A stretch of DNA of 64,000 nucleotides, from contig OX579638.1 in assembly GCA_951230915.1 (NCBI GenBank), forward strand, positions 9,380,696-9,444,695, read 5' to 3'. This document shows positions 21,540 through 33,164 of the stretch, piece after piece; within the stretch, counting starts at the first letter, position 1, and every line of letters starts with the position of its first letter. This stretch comes from Antitrichia curtipendula. Taxonomy: Eukaryota; Streptophyta; Bryopsida; Hypnales; Leucodontaceae. A program made the translations under genes and the position numbers. Under the pieces are notes generated by a model. It saw only the letters and a program-made list of their open reading frames with translations. It made no database searches and was not told the origin of the DNA.

Positions 21540-23780
21540 ATTTATTCAATTTTAAGAAAAAACTTTGAGACTGTAATGCATATTCTAAAACTCTTTTTTT
21601 GACTATATATTTATATTCTATGTAAAATATAGTTTAAATCTATCAAGCATGTGAAGTGTGTGTTAAATATGTATCTCATGGTACCAACAAATTACCACAT
21701 ATGCTAATTGAATTAGAGCATCTTTAGTCCAACTAGTATATTAGACCTTCAAATTTATTTCTAACTTGATTGGTATATAATCAAAACTTGAAATTTCCAT
21801 CATTGGAAGTGCATCCAAAAGCACTTTGAGTAGGTACAAGATAATTCAAATTTAGACATTTGACAATGAAAATAAACTCTGTAAGAGCTAGATGAAGACA
21901 AAAATTATATAAGTCATAGTAAATCACAATTACCAAAGCTAAAACTTTTGCCTACAATATTCTACATTTATAGTTTTAATTTCCTTTTATTACTTCAAAT
22001 TCTAAATTTCTAAAATTAAAATTTATTGCTCTTTGAAGTCTTCTCTTTTTATCACGTTTTATTATTATTTTTAATTTATAGAATGACACTAAAATTTTAA
22101 TTACACTATAACATTCTTCACTGCAAAATAGATTTATGTTGGAATTATTAGATTTTTTGAGCTTATTGTATATTTGATAAGAATTTTATTTACTTGTTTT
22201 TAAAACATCCACATAAATTTCAAACTCATTAATAAATCTAAAAAATTTATGATTATTATGGGACATGTGATTTCATTGTTGAAAAAATAAAAATAAAAAT
22301 TCAATCATGTATAGTAGCACAAAAGAGTGTGCTCTTCGAAGAATTTTGATGTTTGATTATATGGTCATAGGCTTTGCCCTTATAAAATTAAGGTAGGATG
22401 GTCAAAAATTTAACCCCAATTCAATGTGACCTAATAAGGTAGGATGTCCAGGAAGAAATCATTTATCAACTGATTTGCAATTTGGGGGGACTTCTTGAAA
22501 CAATTTTTAGTAAATTTTTTTTTGTCCCCCCCTTTATATTTAAACAATTAGAACAATAATAAATGCAACTGGTACATTAAAGAAAGTAATATGGGTGATT
22601 GCAAGAAATAGTTGTGACTATTGGTTGCATTTTGACTTATGTATTAGGAAAAAAAACTTTTGGAACAAATTTTTTTATTAATAAAATGAAAAATTAGTGT
22701 AACATTGAAAATAGTGTACTTACAAAAAAAAATTAGGCTGAAAAAATATTCTCTGAAAGTTATGCACAAAATAGAGAAAATAAAAATTTCAAGATAATAG
22801 GTATTTTCATGTTTTTTATTTTTAGAAAATAGAACAAATATATTTAAAAATGAAATAATTTATGATAAAAAAATTCAACCTGAAGGGTCTTCTAATCAAC
22901 CAATTACATTTTGATGAAAAAAATTCTACAACCTTTATGTTGATGCATAGATAGGTCACTTTGAACATATATGTAAGATGAAGAAATATTATGTACTGAG
23001 ATGATTATTTTTCCAATTTATGTCATCTTTATATATGACCTCAAATTCCAATTTTTAGATTCCAATTTTTTTATTTGGGTGCAAAATATTACTAAAAAAA
23101 TCCAAAATGATTAGAGGGACATCCAAGTGGGGATATTTTAAAAACAATATAATGTTTTCTATAAATATTAAACAATTTTAATGTATATAATAGCTTTATG
23201 TACCTTATTTATGAATTTTGGGGAACTTTGGAGGTATAAAGCAAAAGTTATGGCCAAAAATCATATTGCCCTACAAATGTTTCTTGCAATTGTCCATATG
23301 AACCTTTCTATTATAGAAGGTCTTTTAAGACTTGGTCACTTTATAGACCTCCTGCCTAAAGTGGACCCAATTTCACTTTGTTCCATCCTAATACCATCAC
23401 AACTGAATAGAGAGGTTTAGTGTAGAATAGGGTCTCAAAGGGTTGAAATTGGGGTGCAAATTGATGACGTCATGAATTCAAAGGATGGAGTCATAAAGTT
23501 TAAAAATATGATAATGGATTCACTCATTTTTTCTACAACCTTGAGGGACACTTTTGGATTATCACTGGAAAGGAGTTGGAAATTAAGAGAGTTGCATTAG
23601 CATCTAAAATGACAAGAAGAGTCCCCTCGTATAGTTTGCAATGGACAGTTATGCAAATTTGCTTTGACCGCCTATAATGCAACAATTTTTTTCATAAATG
23701 AGTTGACTAAAATACATGTGAAATATTCCTTGATTTGTCATTCTTTTTTTCTATTTTTTTCTTTACTTTTAAATGAATTT
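21540..23780. other. AT-rich intergenic DNA, no gene seen
   Basis: Long AT-rich stretch. The frame at 23,181-23,420 has no recognisable domain. I see no clean inverted repeats. Confidence 0.5.
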
Positions 23781-23788
23781 GACAAGTC

Positions 23789-24450
23789 TCAATATGTGCA
23801 ATGACCAAGAGAGCGACAATAGGCTATCCTACATTGTTTGCTACTTTTGATTTTTTTTATATGTATAGGGCAATCTATGCGGAGGAAGGAATTGTACAGA
23901 AAAATGTGTCGATGAGGAGTGTAAAACATTTTTTCTGTGATAAGGGTATTGCCCAGCCTAAACCACCCACCAGAAAATGCGGGAGGTTTGGATGAACAGA
24001 AAACTTCACGAATGAAGAATCCATAATGGTGAATTACGTGAGTGGGCATGCGTAATGCGTAGAGTAAACAAAATTAACGTACCCAACCAATGAACAGGGA
24101 ATATCTTGGTGGGGGGTTAATGTACATAACAACATGCCTCTGAAAGTCAAGCACGTGCGCTGTGAGGCTTCAAGAATTTCCTTGTTCACCCGTTCATTGC
24201 TCAGCACATTGTAAGTTAAGTTATCAGAGCCCTTGTTGCAATTGTCTGTTGGTGCAGGCAGTGCACAAAAAATGTCAACTAGCCAGCCTGGTGGTTTACA
24301 TTTTGGAAATATTAAGGAGTACAAAAATTGAACTGTACTACTGATTGCTTTAGAAAAAAACAAGTTGCATAACAGATGGCAAAGAAAATCATGCTCAAGC
24401 CTTGGAAATGTCAGTGAGAGCCTCATGTAGCAGCCCAAGTCAATTTTCAT
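23789..24450 (-). other. Region with minus-strand frames of doubtful coding value
   Basis: A 138-codon frame (24,034-24,450) and an 86-codon frame (23,789-24,049) overlap on the minus strand, in DNA slightly less AT-rich than its surroundings. The longer product is rich in Leu, Cys and Phe with no motif I recognise, no poly(A) signal and no conserved partner in the window. I do not call a gene. Confidence 0.25.
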
Positions 24451-24462
24451 TCAGTGCCCTAC

Positions 24463-24616
24463 GTGAAGGTCCGATTTGGCAGAAATTAAGTCATTTTTTG
24501 TAAAAAAGAAGTGCCACATGTCATCTTGTGAATGGTATGAGATGATGTGGACCCATGAGAATCTGGCATGGAAATTTAATTTCGGACCTCAACTGCCGAA
24601 TCGGACCTTCATGCAT
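24463..24616. repeat. Foldback element with about 20-bp inverted ends
   Basis: GTGAAGGTCCGATTTGGCAG at left and CTGCCGAATCGGACCTTCAT at right are inverted copies with one mismatch plus an end difference, enclosing about 110 bp. No target duplication is evident. Probably a small MITE. Confidence 0.6.
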
Positions 24617-24784
24617 GGTAAGAAGAAATGAAGCTTATGTGTCGAGCAATCCCGAACGACAAGGACATCATGCCCTTGTGTCAAGAAATTGCCAGGAATT
24701 TTTTTCATTAATAGAATAGATTGAATTTGGTCAAATAAGGCGTAATGTCCAATTACATAGGCAAAACCGAGTAATCGGGCATTA

Positions 24785-25190
24785 TGGTAAGACCGCCTAT
24801 ACCTAATCACTTAAGCTCTTGTGGCGCAGATGGTGAGCAATTGAATGCGATGGAGTTTTTTCCCGTGTAGGAAGATAAAAAATACTAAGATTGCGAAATT
24901 GTCAGAATTTTTTTTGCAAAACTGAAATTTCTGTGAATTTTGGGAGCCCAAAAGTGTTCTAAACCAATTCCCAATCACTAGAGTCTTCCAATTCCGATCA
25001 CTCAAGAACTAGCTTCCTACTATCTATTTTCTTGTTATTTTTTGCATACTTTAGGACATATGTCATGATCTTACTAGTTCCAAAGTTAAAAAAGAATAAA
25101 AAACACATTACAAGCCTTGATTGGAAATAGGGGCACTATCGGTTGGGAATTGGTCCCTGGTTAGAAATGGGTGGTCTTACTATATGACCT
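24785..25190. repeat. Possible inverted-repeat element, about 400 bp
   Basis: Left TATGGTAAGACCGCCTATAC is mirrored at the right by GGTGGTCTTACTATA. The match is partial and no duplication is seen. The interior repeats CCAATTCCCAATCAC/GGGAATTGGTCCC as a second, inner inverted pair. Confidence 0.4.
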
Positions 25191-25634
25191 CATTGCAAAC
25201 CAGACACTATCCGAGAAATGAACATGCGATTTCTTGGTAGTGTTTTACGCCCTTTGGAAGTCCAATCAAATTTGTAATTATCTTTCTACTAATTATTAGT
25301 AGAAACACAATTGATGGACATAGACTAGGGAAATGACATGAGAAGATTCACATGATAAATTTGACTATTAGTGAATCTTTTTGTAGTCATTTCCCTAATC
25401 CACATAGACCATATTTTTATTAGTGATTCTATAGGCTGCCATACATAGCTATCAAGGTTTGTATTCCATGTTAAATAATTAATCCCTAAAGGACCAAGTA
25501 GAATAATTGGCAACATAGCACTTTTGGTCATTCATTTATAAAGTGAACTTTTATATTTTTCTTTGAGCTTTTCATACAACATGTAGTCACAGAGTAGCTC
25601 TGTACATGGACTTTGGCCAAGACTTTTGCATGGT

Positions 25635-25765
25635 TTACAAGGTTGTAAATGATACAATAAAGGGGGTGAATCGGGGGTAAAAGTTTATTATCTTTAAACA
25701 AGTTTAAAGATAGTAAACTTTTACCTCCAATTCACCTCCTTTATTGTACCATTTACAACCCTGTA
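25635..25765. mobile_element. Foldback MITE, near-perfect 60-bp arms
   Basis: Left arm TTTACAAGGTTGTAAATG... is repeated inverted as ...CATTTACAACCCTGTAA, with a 2-bp centre near AAACAAGTTT (25,695-25,704). Arms differ at only a few positions. It interrupts a family D interior and is absent at the same place in the D copies at 7353, 35,724 and 59,522. The termini TTACA...TGTAA are noted; the duplication cannot be fixed. Confidence 0.75.
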
Positions 25766-26638
25766 AGGTCCTTGTGATAAGGAACAACAATTTTCAAAAC
25801 TTTTGACTATATGGTTAAAAAGTTGTTTCTCATAGATAATATTGTTGTCAACATGGGAAGATTTGGTTCATTTCATTTGGATTAGTGATTTGAAAGTTAT
25901 AGAGCACCTTGTTTTGAAGGCAATCATAGCATTTAAAAAAAAATAACAAATTGAGATTGCTTTCAAACTGAATTTTCATAAATTAAAAAAACAAAGGTCT
26001 AGAAAATTTAGATTACTTAGTAGAACAATCAAATTGTTGGTAGTAGTGTATTTTAGTTCTGTCTTAGAGTTATTTACAATTTAGTTATTCCTTGATCTTG
26101 TACCTATTTCTACTTTTAAAAAAATTTAAAGAAAGAAAATCAAGTTTTTAAGAAAAAATCCCCCAAAACTATCAACTCAATTTTTCAACATTTAAAAAAT
26201 GTGTAGTGCTAAAATTTGAAGCTAAGAAGATTCAAAGTTTATAACCAAATCAATTAAGGTGCAAAAAAATTGTTTTCTTCTATTTAAATGCAAATACCTT
26301 GCAATCAACACAATTAAAGTTTTTGAAATTTCATCCTCAGATTCTTATATTTGTCCAATGCAAGATCCTATGGCTAAATATGCAAAAATTAAATTAACCC
26401 CTAAAGTTCGATTGTCCCCTCGAGAGACAAATAAAGCTTGGTTAGCTTCCTATGATCTCAATTTTTGGCAAAATTTAAAACTTTTTGTTGAGATAGAAAA
26501 AACACAATTGTCCTCTAGAAATATCATTTTTATTTTAGTTGGTGCCCAAGAGCAAAAATTATGACATCCTAAATATAATTTCAACTTGTTAGGCAACAAT
26601 AAAAATATACTTGAATTATAGGCACTCATAGCATTCTC

Positions 26639-27619
26639 TTAACCCCAAAGTGACAAAGAGGACAGAAAGTGTCCTCACACAATTTCAAGTCCAGTTCAAA
26701 GTGCTGTAACTCTTGCATCCAAGGTCCAAATTCAATAAAACTTGTTCGAAAAGTTGCGTTCTCCCTTCCAGTTTGTGTGGTAAAAATTTCAGATTACTCC
26801 AAGGTCTATTGATTTTTTGGAAGCCAATCGAAGTTCACAACTTCAATTTGAGTTCACCAAATTGTATTTTAGGGCTGCAACTTCGGGACCTTGTATCTCC
26901 TTCATCCATTGCTCATTTTCAATAAATAAAAAAAATGGGGTTCGTTCCCCTTGAAGTATAGTTATTGTGGTAAAGTTTTCATGTCAATCCAAGTTGTTTT
27001 GAATGTTTGGGAGCAATTCGAAGTTCCAAATCCTGCCATTTTTGGAATATAGTGAACTTTGGCAGCTTGTTTCTTCTTCATACAGAGTCCATTTTCAATA
27101 ATTCTTTTTGGAAAAATTGCGCATACTAGTCTAGTTTGTGTGGCTAAAATTTCATGTTGATCCAAGAATTAATTAGTGACACAGAAGCATTCTAGTAGAA
27201 GGAGGTTCAGCTTTAGATCTATTTTTGCAATTTTTCTTGTTGATTTTTGACATTTCAAAGCTGTTTTGTAGACACAATGTGTCAATTGAAATAATTTTTT
27301 TTTCCACCAATGTGTTTGTATACTAGTTTTGAATCATTTTGTAGTGTAAATTTTTTTCATTTCAGTAGGTTTAAAAATCAAATTTCACCTCCAAATGTGT
27401 TTTTGGGAAAATTTCAGCATCCATTTTCAACACTAAAACATTATGATCTTGCAATCTATGTGGCCAATTGACTTCAAATTTTGTACATGTCATCTACAAC
27501 ATGTACACTACAAGAATGTACGGTTGAGATTTGTATAACTTGAAGACATTTAGATCCATAAAGCTTCAAAAGCAATGATGTTTTTGAACCCCAAAAATTG
27601 AATGTCACTTTGGGGTTAA
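26639..27619 (-). mobile_element. TTAA-flanked element, family B copy 2
   Basis: TTAA 26,639-26,642 and TTAA 27,616-27,619 bracket 973 bp. Ends are TTAACCCCAAAGTGACA and its exact inverse (17 bp). The body matches B copy 1 in reverse, including the degenerate direct units of about 180 bp (for example TCAATCCAAGTTGTTTTG-A near 26,983 and TTGATCCAAGAATT near 27,155). No coding frame. It lies inside the nested A element. Confidence 0.85.
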
Positions 27620-27657
27620 AGAAAATAAAGTATTGGATTCAGTTTTAAACTCAGTTT

Positions 27658-28247
27658 TTAATCCCTAAGGCTTGAAGAACCGAGGCACGTACATTTTGGG
27701 CAAAAAATGTGTAAAAATGAATTTTTTTTAGCACAATGAGAAAAAAATGAAAAGAAAATCTTCAAAATTCAATTGTACCAATTTGTACTAGAGTACTATG
27801 GGTATGTGTTGAAATTTTTTCAGAAACTTTGATTGTACAGATTGAAAGATTATAATGTTTGAAGTTAGGAATTCTATTTTTTTGACCTTGTTCGACAACG
27901 TCAACACACTTTAACTCCTTCTAGACTGATATTTTTACACTATACATGGGTTTCTTTTGACATTTACATCTTGTATTATGTAAGTTATATACTTGCCAAA
28001 TTTCAAAATTGTAGGAGGAGTTTTGCACATGCTGTCTGCAGCTACCTTAGCTACCCTAAAATTTTAGGGCAATGTAACTTTTGATCCGAGCACCTAATCG
28101 GAAATAAAATTATATTCCCACTAAAGGAATACATGTTTACACCTTGTGTTAAAATTTTGTGAACATCCAACCAAAAATTGACTTCATAGGAACCTACCTA
28201 AGATATCTTGCATACGTTGAACAAACTTTTGGTCCTTTAGGGATTAA
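27658..28247 (+). mobile_element. TTAA-flanked element, family E
   Basis: TTAA 27,658-27,661 and TTAA 28,244-28,247 bracket 582 bp. Ends are TTAATCCCTAAGGCTTGAAG and, inverted, TTAATCCCTAAAGGACCAAA, so the first 12 or so bases match. The interior has the same order as family A (TGTACTAGAGTACTA, TTTTTTCAGAAACTTTGA, then AACTTTTGATCCGAGCACCTAATCG). It is a shorter relative, 38 bp from the family B copy. Confidence 0.75.
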
Positions 28248-28860
28248 AATTTTTAAAAGAAAAAGTTCCACGAGGTTTAGTACTGGTTTAGTATGATTCC
28301 TAGAACATTATCACCATTAGAATTAGTGTGTTTTAATTCCATCTAAGATTTATTAACAATTTAGATTTTTCTTCAATCTCATATTTACTAGCTTCTACTT
28401 TAAAAAATTCTAAATAATGAAAATCAAATTTTTTTTATTGAAGTTTTTAACAGACTTCCAACTCAATCCTTCAAGATAAAAAATTTAAATTCAAATCACC
28501 TCTACATAAATTTTATGCTAAGAAGATTCAAATCTTACAATCTAGTCAAGCGAGGTGCAAAAACTCAATTTTCTTCACTTTAAACACAAATATCTTACAA
28601 TCTATATGATCAAAGGGTTTTGTAATTTCTTCCATACCTTCTTATACTAGTCTAGTACAAGACCCTATGTTTAGATACATGAAAATCAATTTTTAAAGAT
28701 TTTTTCTCTTTGCAATAAAAATGATAGTGTCAACTATTTTTTGATTAAAAAAAAGCCTTTGGATTCTAATAGTTAGATTCAATTTTGAACTCTTTGCAAT
28801 AGAAATGTCAATTTTGATTGATATTTGATGAAAAAAAGGCCTTGGGACTTTAGACTTTTG

Positions 28861-29094
28861 CAATGCATATTTTAATTTACTTGGATGAAGTTTGTTTTTC
28901 AAAACATTCATTAAAACAAAAGGTAGAAATTGCCTTGCTAAGTATAAGAAGAAATTTATTTTTTACATGTATACTTTCTAAAGTGGGTACTTTCCAGACT
29001 GCCACTTTTGAGTAATGTGCCTAGCTACTATTATTAGACTAGTCAAGTTTTCAAAAAAAATTGTTGGCAAGTGAAAGGAATGTGCCTATAGGTC
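28861..29094. other. Short AT-rich spacer
   Basis: Nothing recognised between the nest and the next inverted-repeat element. Confidence 0.5.
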
Positions 29095-30220
29095 TGACAG
29101 TATCCATAGATCTAATACAATAGAACTTCTCTAAAGTAATAACCTCTCTAAAGTAATATTGATTGTTCAGTCCTAGCATGGGCTACACACCAAACGTCAT
29201 TAATACAATGATCCTTTCTAATGTAAGAACCTCTTCAATGTAATATACTCAGAGCATCTCCACCAATAAGCAACAAAATGAACACGCCAAATGGGATTTG
29301 ACATGTGCCTTTTTCTAAAATGGCCCCACTTAGATTTTGGGCTCCCACCGGCACACCTTTGGAATGGGCTAGCGGCTTGTTAGAACCCGGCTCTCTAAGG
29401 CTCAACAATTATGAGGCACGCCAAAGGTTCCGAAGTGGCTAGGAATCTTCGCCCAAGCATGACATTGAACAATTTGACCATTGATTGTTTGCTTTGATCG
29501 CGTTGCAATGTTGCCCCGCCCCTCTGCTCGCTTAGTCCCACCCTCGACCCCGAGGCGCATTGGAATCCAAATTCTAATATTGCACATATCAATAGTCCAA
29601 CTTGAGGTGTGGGACAGAAGTTTTGACGTGACCAACATTCAAAAACATGAAAGTCCACGATTGGTGGGATTCAACAAGTCACATGAGCATGCCAAAGTTC
29701 TTATTATGGTAAGGCAGTGTGCTCTAAAAGCGCCCATCTTCTTCAAACCGCCCCTATTTTTGGGTGGAAAATGGAGATGGGGTGATCTTTAAATGGACCA
29801 GTTTAGCAATTGAATGCAAGGATGAAAAAAATTATTTTTCTATTGCAAGAGCCAATCATTGTCTTTGATTTCCGCTCATCTCTTTACAAGTTGCAAATGG
29901 ACGGATTTTGGAAGACCTATGGTCACAAATAGGTGCATGTGCCTCCAAATCTTTGAAAATTTACAAGTAATTCAAAAATGCTTGGAAAAATACAAAACCA
30001 CTTGTGTTAGGCTTCCCATCTATTTTTCTTTCTCTGAAAAATGATCTAAAAATATTTCTCTCCATGGAAGCCTGTGAAAAAGGCAGACCAGCCCTTAAAT
30101 GGTCGCTTTAGGAGCATGTTACCTTAGTGTGGCGTGCCCCCGGTGGAGAAGCTCTCAGCCCAGTCCCGGCCCTATTACTTTACAGAGGTACTGTCTTGCA
30201 CTGTAGGTCTAATAGTGTCA
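29095..30220. mobile_element. Outer inverted-repeat element with about 48-bp diverged ends
   Basis: 29,095-29,145 (TGACAGTATCCATAGATCTAAT ... TCTCTAAAGTAATAA) is mirrored by 30,172-30,220 (CTATTACTTTACAGAGGTACTG ... ATTAGACC at about 30,205, GTGTCA at the end). CTCTAAAGTAATA motifs are repeated at the left. About 0.9 kb of its interior is a second element. Superfamily uncertain; repeated CTCTAAA-TAATA motifs recall pogo-type plant MITEs. Confidence 0.5.
29251..30156. mobile_element. Inner element with AGAGCATCTCCACC ends
   Basis: AGAGCATCTCCACC at 29,251 and GGTGGAGAAGCTCT ending near 30,156 are inverted with one mismatch. GAGCATCTCCA-type ends are common in plant MITEs. The interior is more GC-rich than the flanks and contains open frames near 29,400-29,790 on both strands without a recognisable transposase motif. 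Confidence 0.55.
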
Positions 30221-30259
30221 AGGTTGTCCAGAGTTTGTGATTGAGTAGGGCCAAGGACA

Positions 30260-31050
30260 GTAGAAAAAACTACACACAGTCAAATATATATGTTTTATTG
30301 TGCTTTTGGTACCAAAACTTTACCGGTGTCATTTTTCTGCAGCACAAGAAGAACCTACACATGTCAAAAGATACCCCGCTGAGGCCCGTGAGACAGGAGT
30401 AAAGTTGTCCATCTCTCCCCGTACTTACGTTACCCATGTCCTTGTATTCTGTACAAGCTGCTGTCTGTCTCCTCCTCCGCCCAGCCAGGCTTCTCATCAT
30501 CCCCCCGCCCGCCCTGAGTTATGAGCATTTTGCTCAATCGTTAAGTTACTCGAGCCCAGTCAGGTATGCCATCGACAGCCTTCAGTTGCTGACTTTTTAC
30601 CACCACTGCCACAGAGTTGACAATACTGACTCAGTCCATCTGGAGAACTTGTTATTCTCCACACACACACCTATCAGCAAACTTATTATTTAGAGCTTCA
30701 GTTTAAGGTACTTAGGGATGAGGAAAAGCGACGCCGACTTTTTCTACTGCTGGGACGCAGATTCTATCACTAACTATAATTCTTAGACTGATGACTTTAA
30801 ATTTTTTTTAAACGATCATGGACACGTGATGAGTTAGGAGATTTCAATGCACCAAAAAAAACATATCACTTGGATATCATCAAGGCTTTCTTGGGAGGCG
30901 ATATTTTGCCAGACTGTCAGAAATCTGACTTATCTAGCTTCATGCCTCCAAAAACTGGCCTCTCCAGTGAATCCAACAAGAGGGGCACAAGTCCCAAAAA
31001 AAACAACCCTCGATACTATATGCAAAAGTAGCGAAGAGTAAAAAAAATTG
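30260..31050. other. GC-richer island with no clear gene
   Basis: 30,300-30,700 is rich in C and CT motifs and holds overlapping frames of 74-85 codons on the plus strand and 76 on the minus; none resembles a known family. It may be the remains of a gene or a promoter. 30,800-31,050 is AT-rich again. Confidence 0.3.
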
Positions 31051-31642
31051 GGTGTAGGTGTTTGGAAATTTTTTCTTCGAGAATAGGTACTTATTTATTG
31101 AGACTTTGGTGTGCATGTAATAGGAATATTTTTGAGCAGGAAACATTAGCATCACCAAGATAGGGGACTTGGCTTGGTGCAACACCATCTTGTTGGAATG
31201 ACTCAAAGGAATCACATTCTTACCTTCTTCAATTTTATAGTGAGGATAGACAAAGGAATGTTAGCCATGAGTTCATTAACAATTGGTGTTTAGGCACCTA
31301 ACACATTAGGGTATCCCTACCTTATAATGCTAGCTAAGATTGTGTCCCAAAATCTTCTTTATCACTTGTTCTAGCAATCAATGTCAAAAAAGAAAATTGA
31401 GTACAACTAGAGCAAAGAAGAAGGACAACATCCCTTGCTTAAGAATCCTTTAATGAGCAACAAATTCATTCAAGAGCAATTTGAAGGGGCTATTGGCGAT
31501 AAATTCCTACTTTGTGAAGTGATAAGTACACCTAATTTTTTACCCTATTCCGCAAATGGTTTCATTTAGACTCTTGTTTAAAATATAAACCTTCTAAACA
31601 TAAAGTCTCAAATTGATACATTAAAAATGAGTGTTTTGAAAA
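31051..31642. other. AT-rich stretch, no gene seen
   Basis: No inverted or tandem repeat noticed. Confidence 0.45.
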
Positions 31643-31963
31643 ATGGGCAATTTCGTTAAAATGGCGAAATTCCTTAACTTTGGCAGTTTTCACAATTCAG
31701 AGCGGCCGCTCTGAAATGTTCAACTGTCCTAGATTTCTGAAATCTAAACTTCTTATAGATTTCCGAAATCTACAATAGTCATAGATGTTGCTTTCAAAGT
31801 TCAGAATGCGCGATTTGAAATGTACATTAGTGCTAGATTTATGAAATCTATATAAGACAAAGATTTATGTAATCTATACCCCTCGTAGATGTCACTTTCG
31901 CAGTTCAAAGTGGCCACTCTGAAAATGGCATACGGAATATGCCATTTTAACGAAATTGCCCAT
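31643..31963. mobile_element. Inverted-repeat element F, copy 2
   Basis: Ends ATGGGCAATTTCGTTAAAAT and the exact inverse (GCCATTTTAACGAAATTGCCC then AT). Inside, GATTTC-GAAATCT palindromic motifs recur at least four times, and a TTCA(A/G)A-TG-CC-CTCTGAAA motif mirrors TTCAGAGCGGCCGCTCTGAAA. Same family as 4400-4612. Target duplication not clear. Confidence 0.75.
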
Positions 31964-32279
31964 AAAAGTACTAGTGTATTGATATTGTGTCAACAAAATA
32001 TAAGTTAAGAATACCAAGAATTTCTTTCAAATCACAACAAAATTCAACAAAAATTATAATTACATGATATTAGGAATCATCATCCTCAATTGCTTATTTT
32101 AGATGATTTATTATTTTAATTTTTTGCACAAGAGGTACAATGCGAAGAAACAATAAAACATGCCTAGCATAGCCAGAGCTAGTTGCCATCTATTTAGGTG
32201 ATTTTTGGTGTAGTTACCCTAATAATAATAATAGATATTGTAGATAATGCCAATGTTGCAACCAACATTGTTTCTTCAT
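31964..32279. other. AT-rich stretch, no gene seen
   Basis: Includes a short (AAT)n run near 32,220. Confidence 0.45.
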
Positions 32280-32770
32280 TCATTCAACTGTGTAATGGTG
32301 TACGAGGTGGGCACTTCCAAATGCGCCACTAACCCACAACTACCATCATCACCTTATGTACATCTCCAAAATCAATGTATACCCATATGAAAGAAACAAT
32401 TACAAATATATAATTTTGACAAAAAGAACTTTGACCCTTCCTAATTTTGGCATACGACATCCAAATGTTGCGTTCAGTGTTCGGGAACTTTTTGAGTTTT
32501 ATCGGCTAATTTCCTTCAATTCTCACACTGAACCATTTTTTGAAGAACTGAGTCCGGTTATTTCCTCTACTTTTTACTGAAAATTGAAATTTTATAGTTT
32601 ATTTCACCGTTTTTTTGCTGATGCTTTTAAATTGCAACCATTTTTTTCCCAAATTCCTCCGGCTAACTTTGCACTAGCTGCCGGGTTTTTCTGATCATTG
32701 GTTGTGTTCTTTGATGTGTTTGGAACTTCCTTTCACTTGCCAACAAAAAAGTCAATGAAAATTTGACCAG
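32280..32770. repeat. Segmental paralogue of 8440-10,080
   Basis: See 8440-10,080. This copy lacks the inserted block and so serves as a pre-insertion site. The 74-codon frame at 32,356-32,580 falls inside it and lacks a counterpart in the other copy, so I do not call it. Confidence 0.55.
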
Positions 32771-33164
32771 TCTACTAATAGTAACCAGGCACAGCTGCCA
32801 AAAGGGGTACCGGTATGCAATTTTTTTTTTTTTTTTAACAAATGGGAAAAGGTTTTTCAGTTATGATATACCAGTAATTGACAGAGCAATGTGACATTGA
32901 TTGCCTTTATTATTCCCAGCAAATACTGTGAATGTTACCAAGCCTACATCTACAGCAACTGACTATGTACACTTGGTTAGTTCCATAGATTGGTACATCC
33001 TGGGAAAATGAAATCCCAACCAAATATCAGGCAAGGTGGGGTACTGCGTTACGTTGGCACTGTAGAATGGGAGACTTCACTCAGTTGTGACTTCAGTTCT
33101 ATGGGCGCCATGGAATCCTTAGATGAGTGACTGACCATCCAGCTCATTTGCAAGGGAGAATGCT

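Larger units (their letters stand above)
26394..28776 (-). mobile_element. Nested family A element, itself invaded twice
   Basis: TTAA 26,394-26,397 followed by CCCCTAAAGTTCGATTGTCC, the reverse complement of the A right end. The body continues in reverse through 26,638, 27,620-27,657 and 28,248-28,772, ending GCCTTTGGATTCTAATAG then TTAG 28,773-28,776 (a decayed TTAA). Without insertions about 804 bp. On both sides the chimeric host resumes in register, so the insertion point was a TTAA within AAATTAAATTCAATTTTGAA. Confidence 0.75.
25479..28857 (-). mobile_element. Chimeric TTAA element (D right half + A left half), host of a transposon nest
   Basis: Starts TTAATCCCTAAAGGACCAAG (TTAA 25,479-25,482) and follows family D in reverse to about 25,990. 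It then switches to family A in reverse (26,010-26,393) and resumes at 28,777, ending near 28,857 in the A-type GGCCTTGGGACTTTAG, with the last bases decayed. Removing the insertions leaves about 865 bp, close to the usual 915-935 bp, so this was one element. Insertions: foldback 25,635-25,765; family A 26,394-28,776, itself containing B (26,639-27,619) and E (27,658-28,247). Confidence 0.7.

Noticed and set aside
21238..21549. 103-codon Ser-Ile-His-Leu repeat protein
   Set aside because: It is the translation of the GATA/GATG microsatellite.
24034..24450. 138-codon minus-strand gene
   Set aside because: No domain, no promoter or poly(A) signal seen and no conserved partner.
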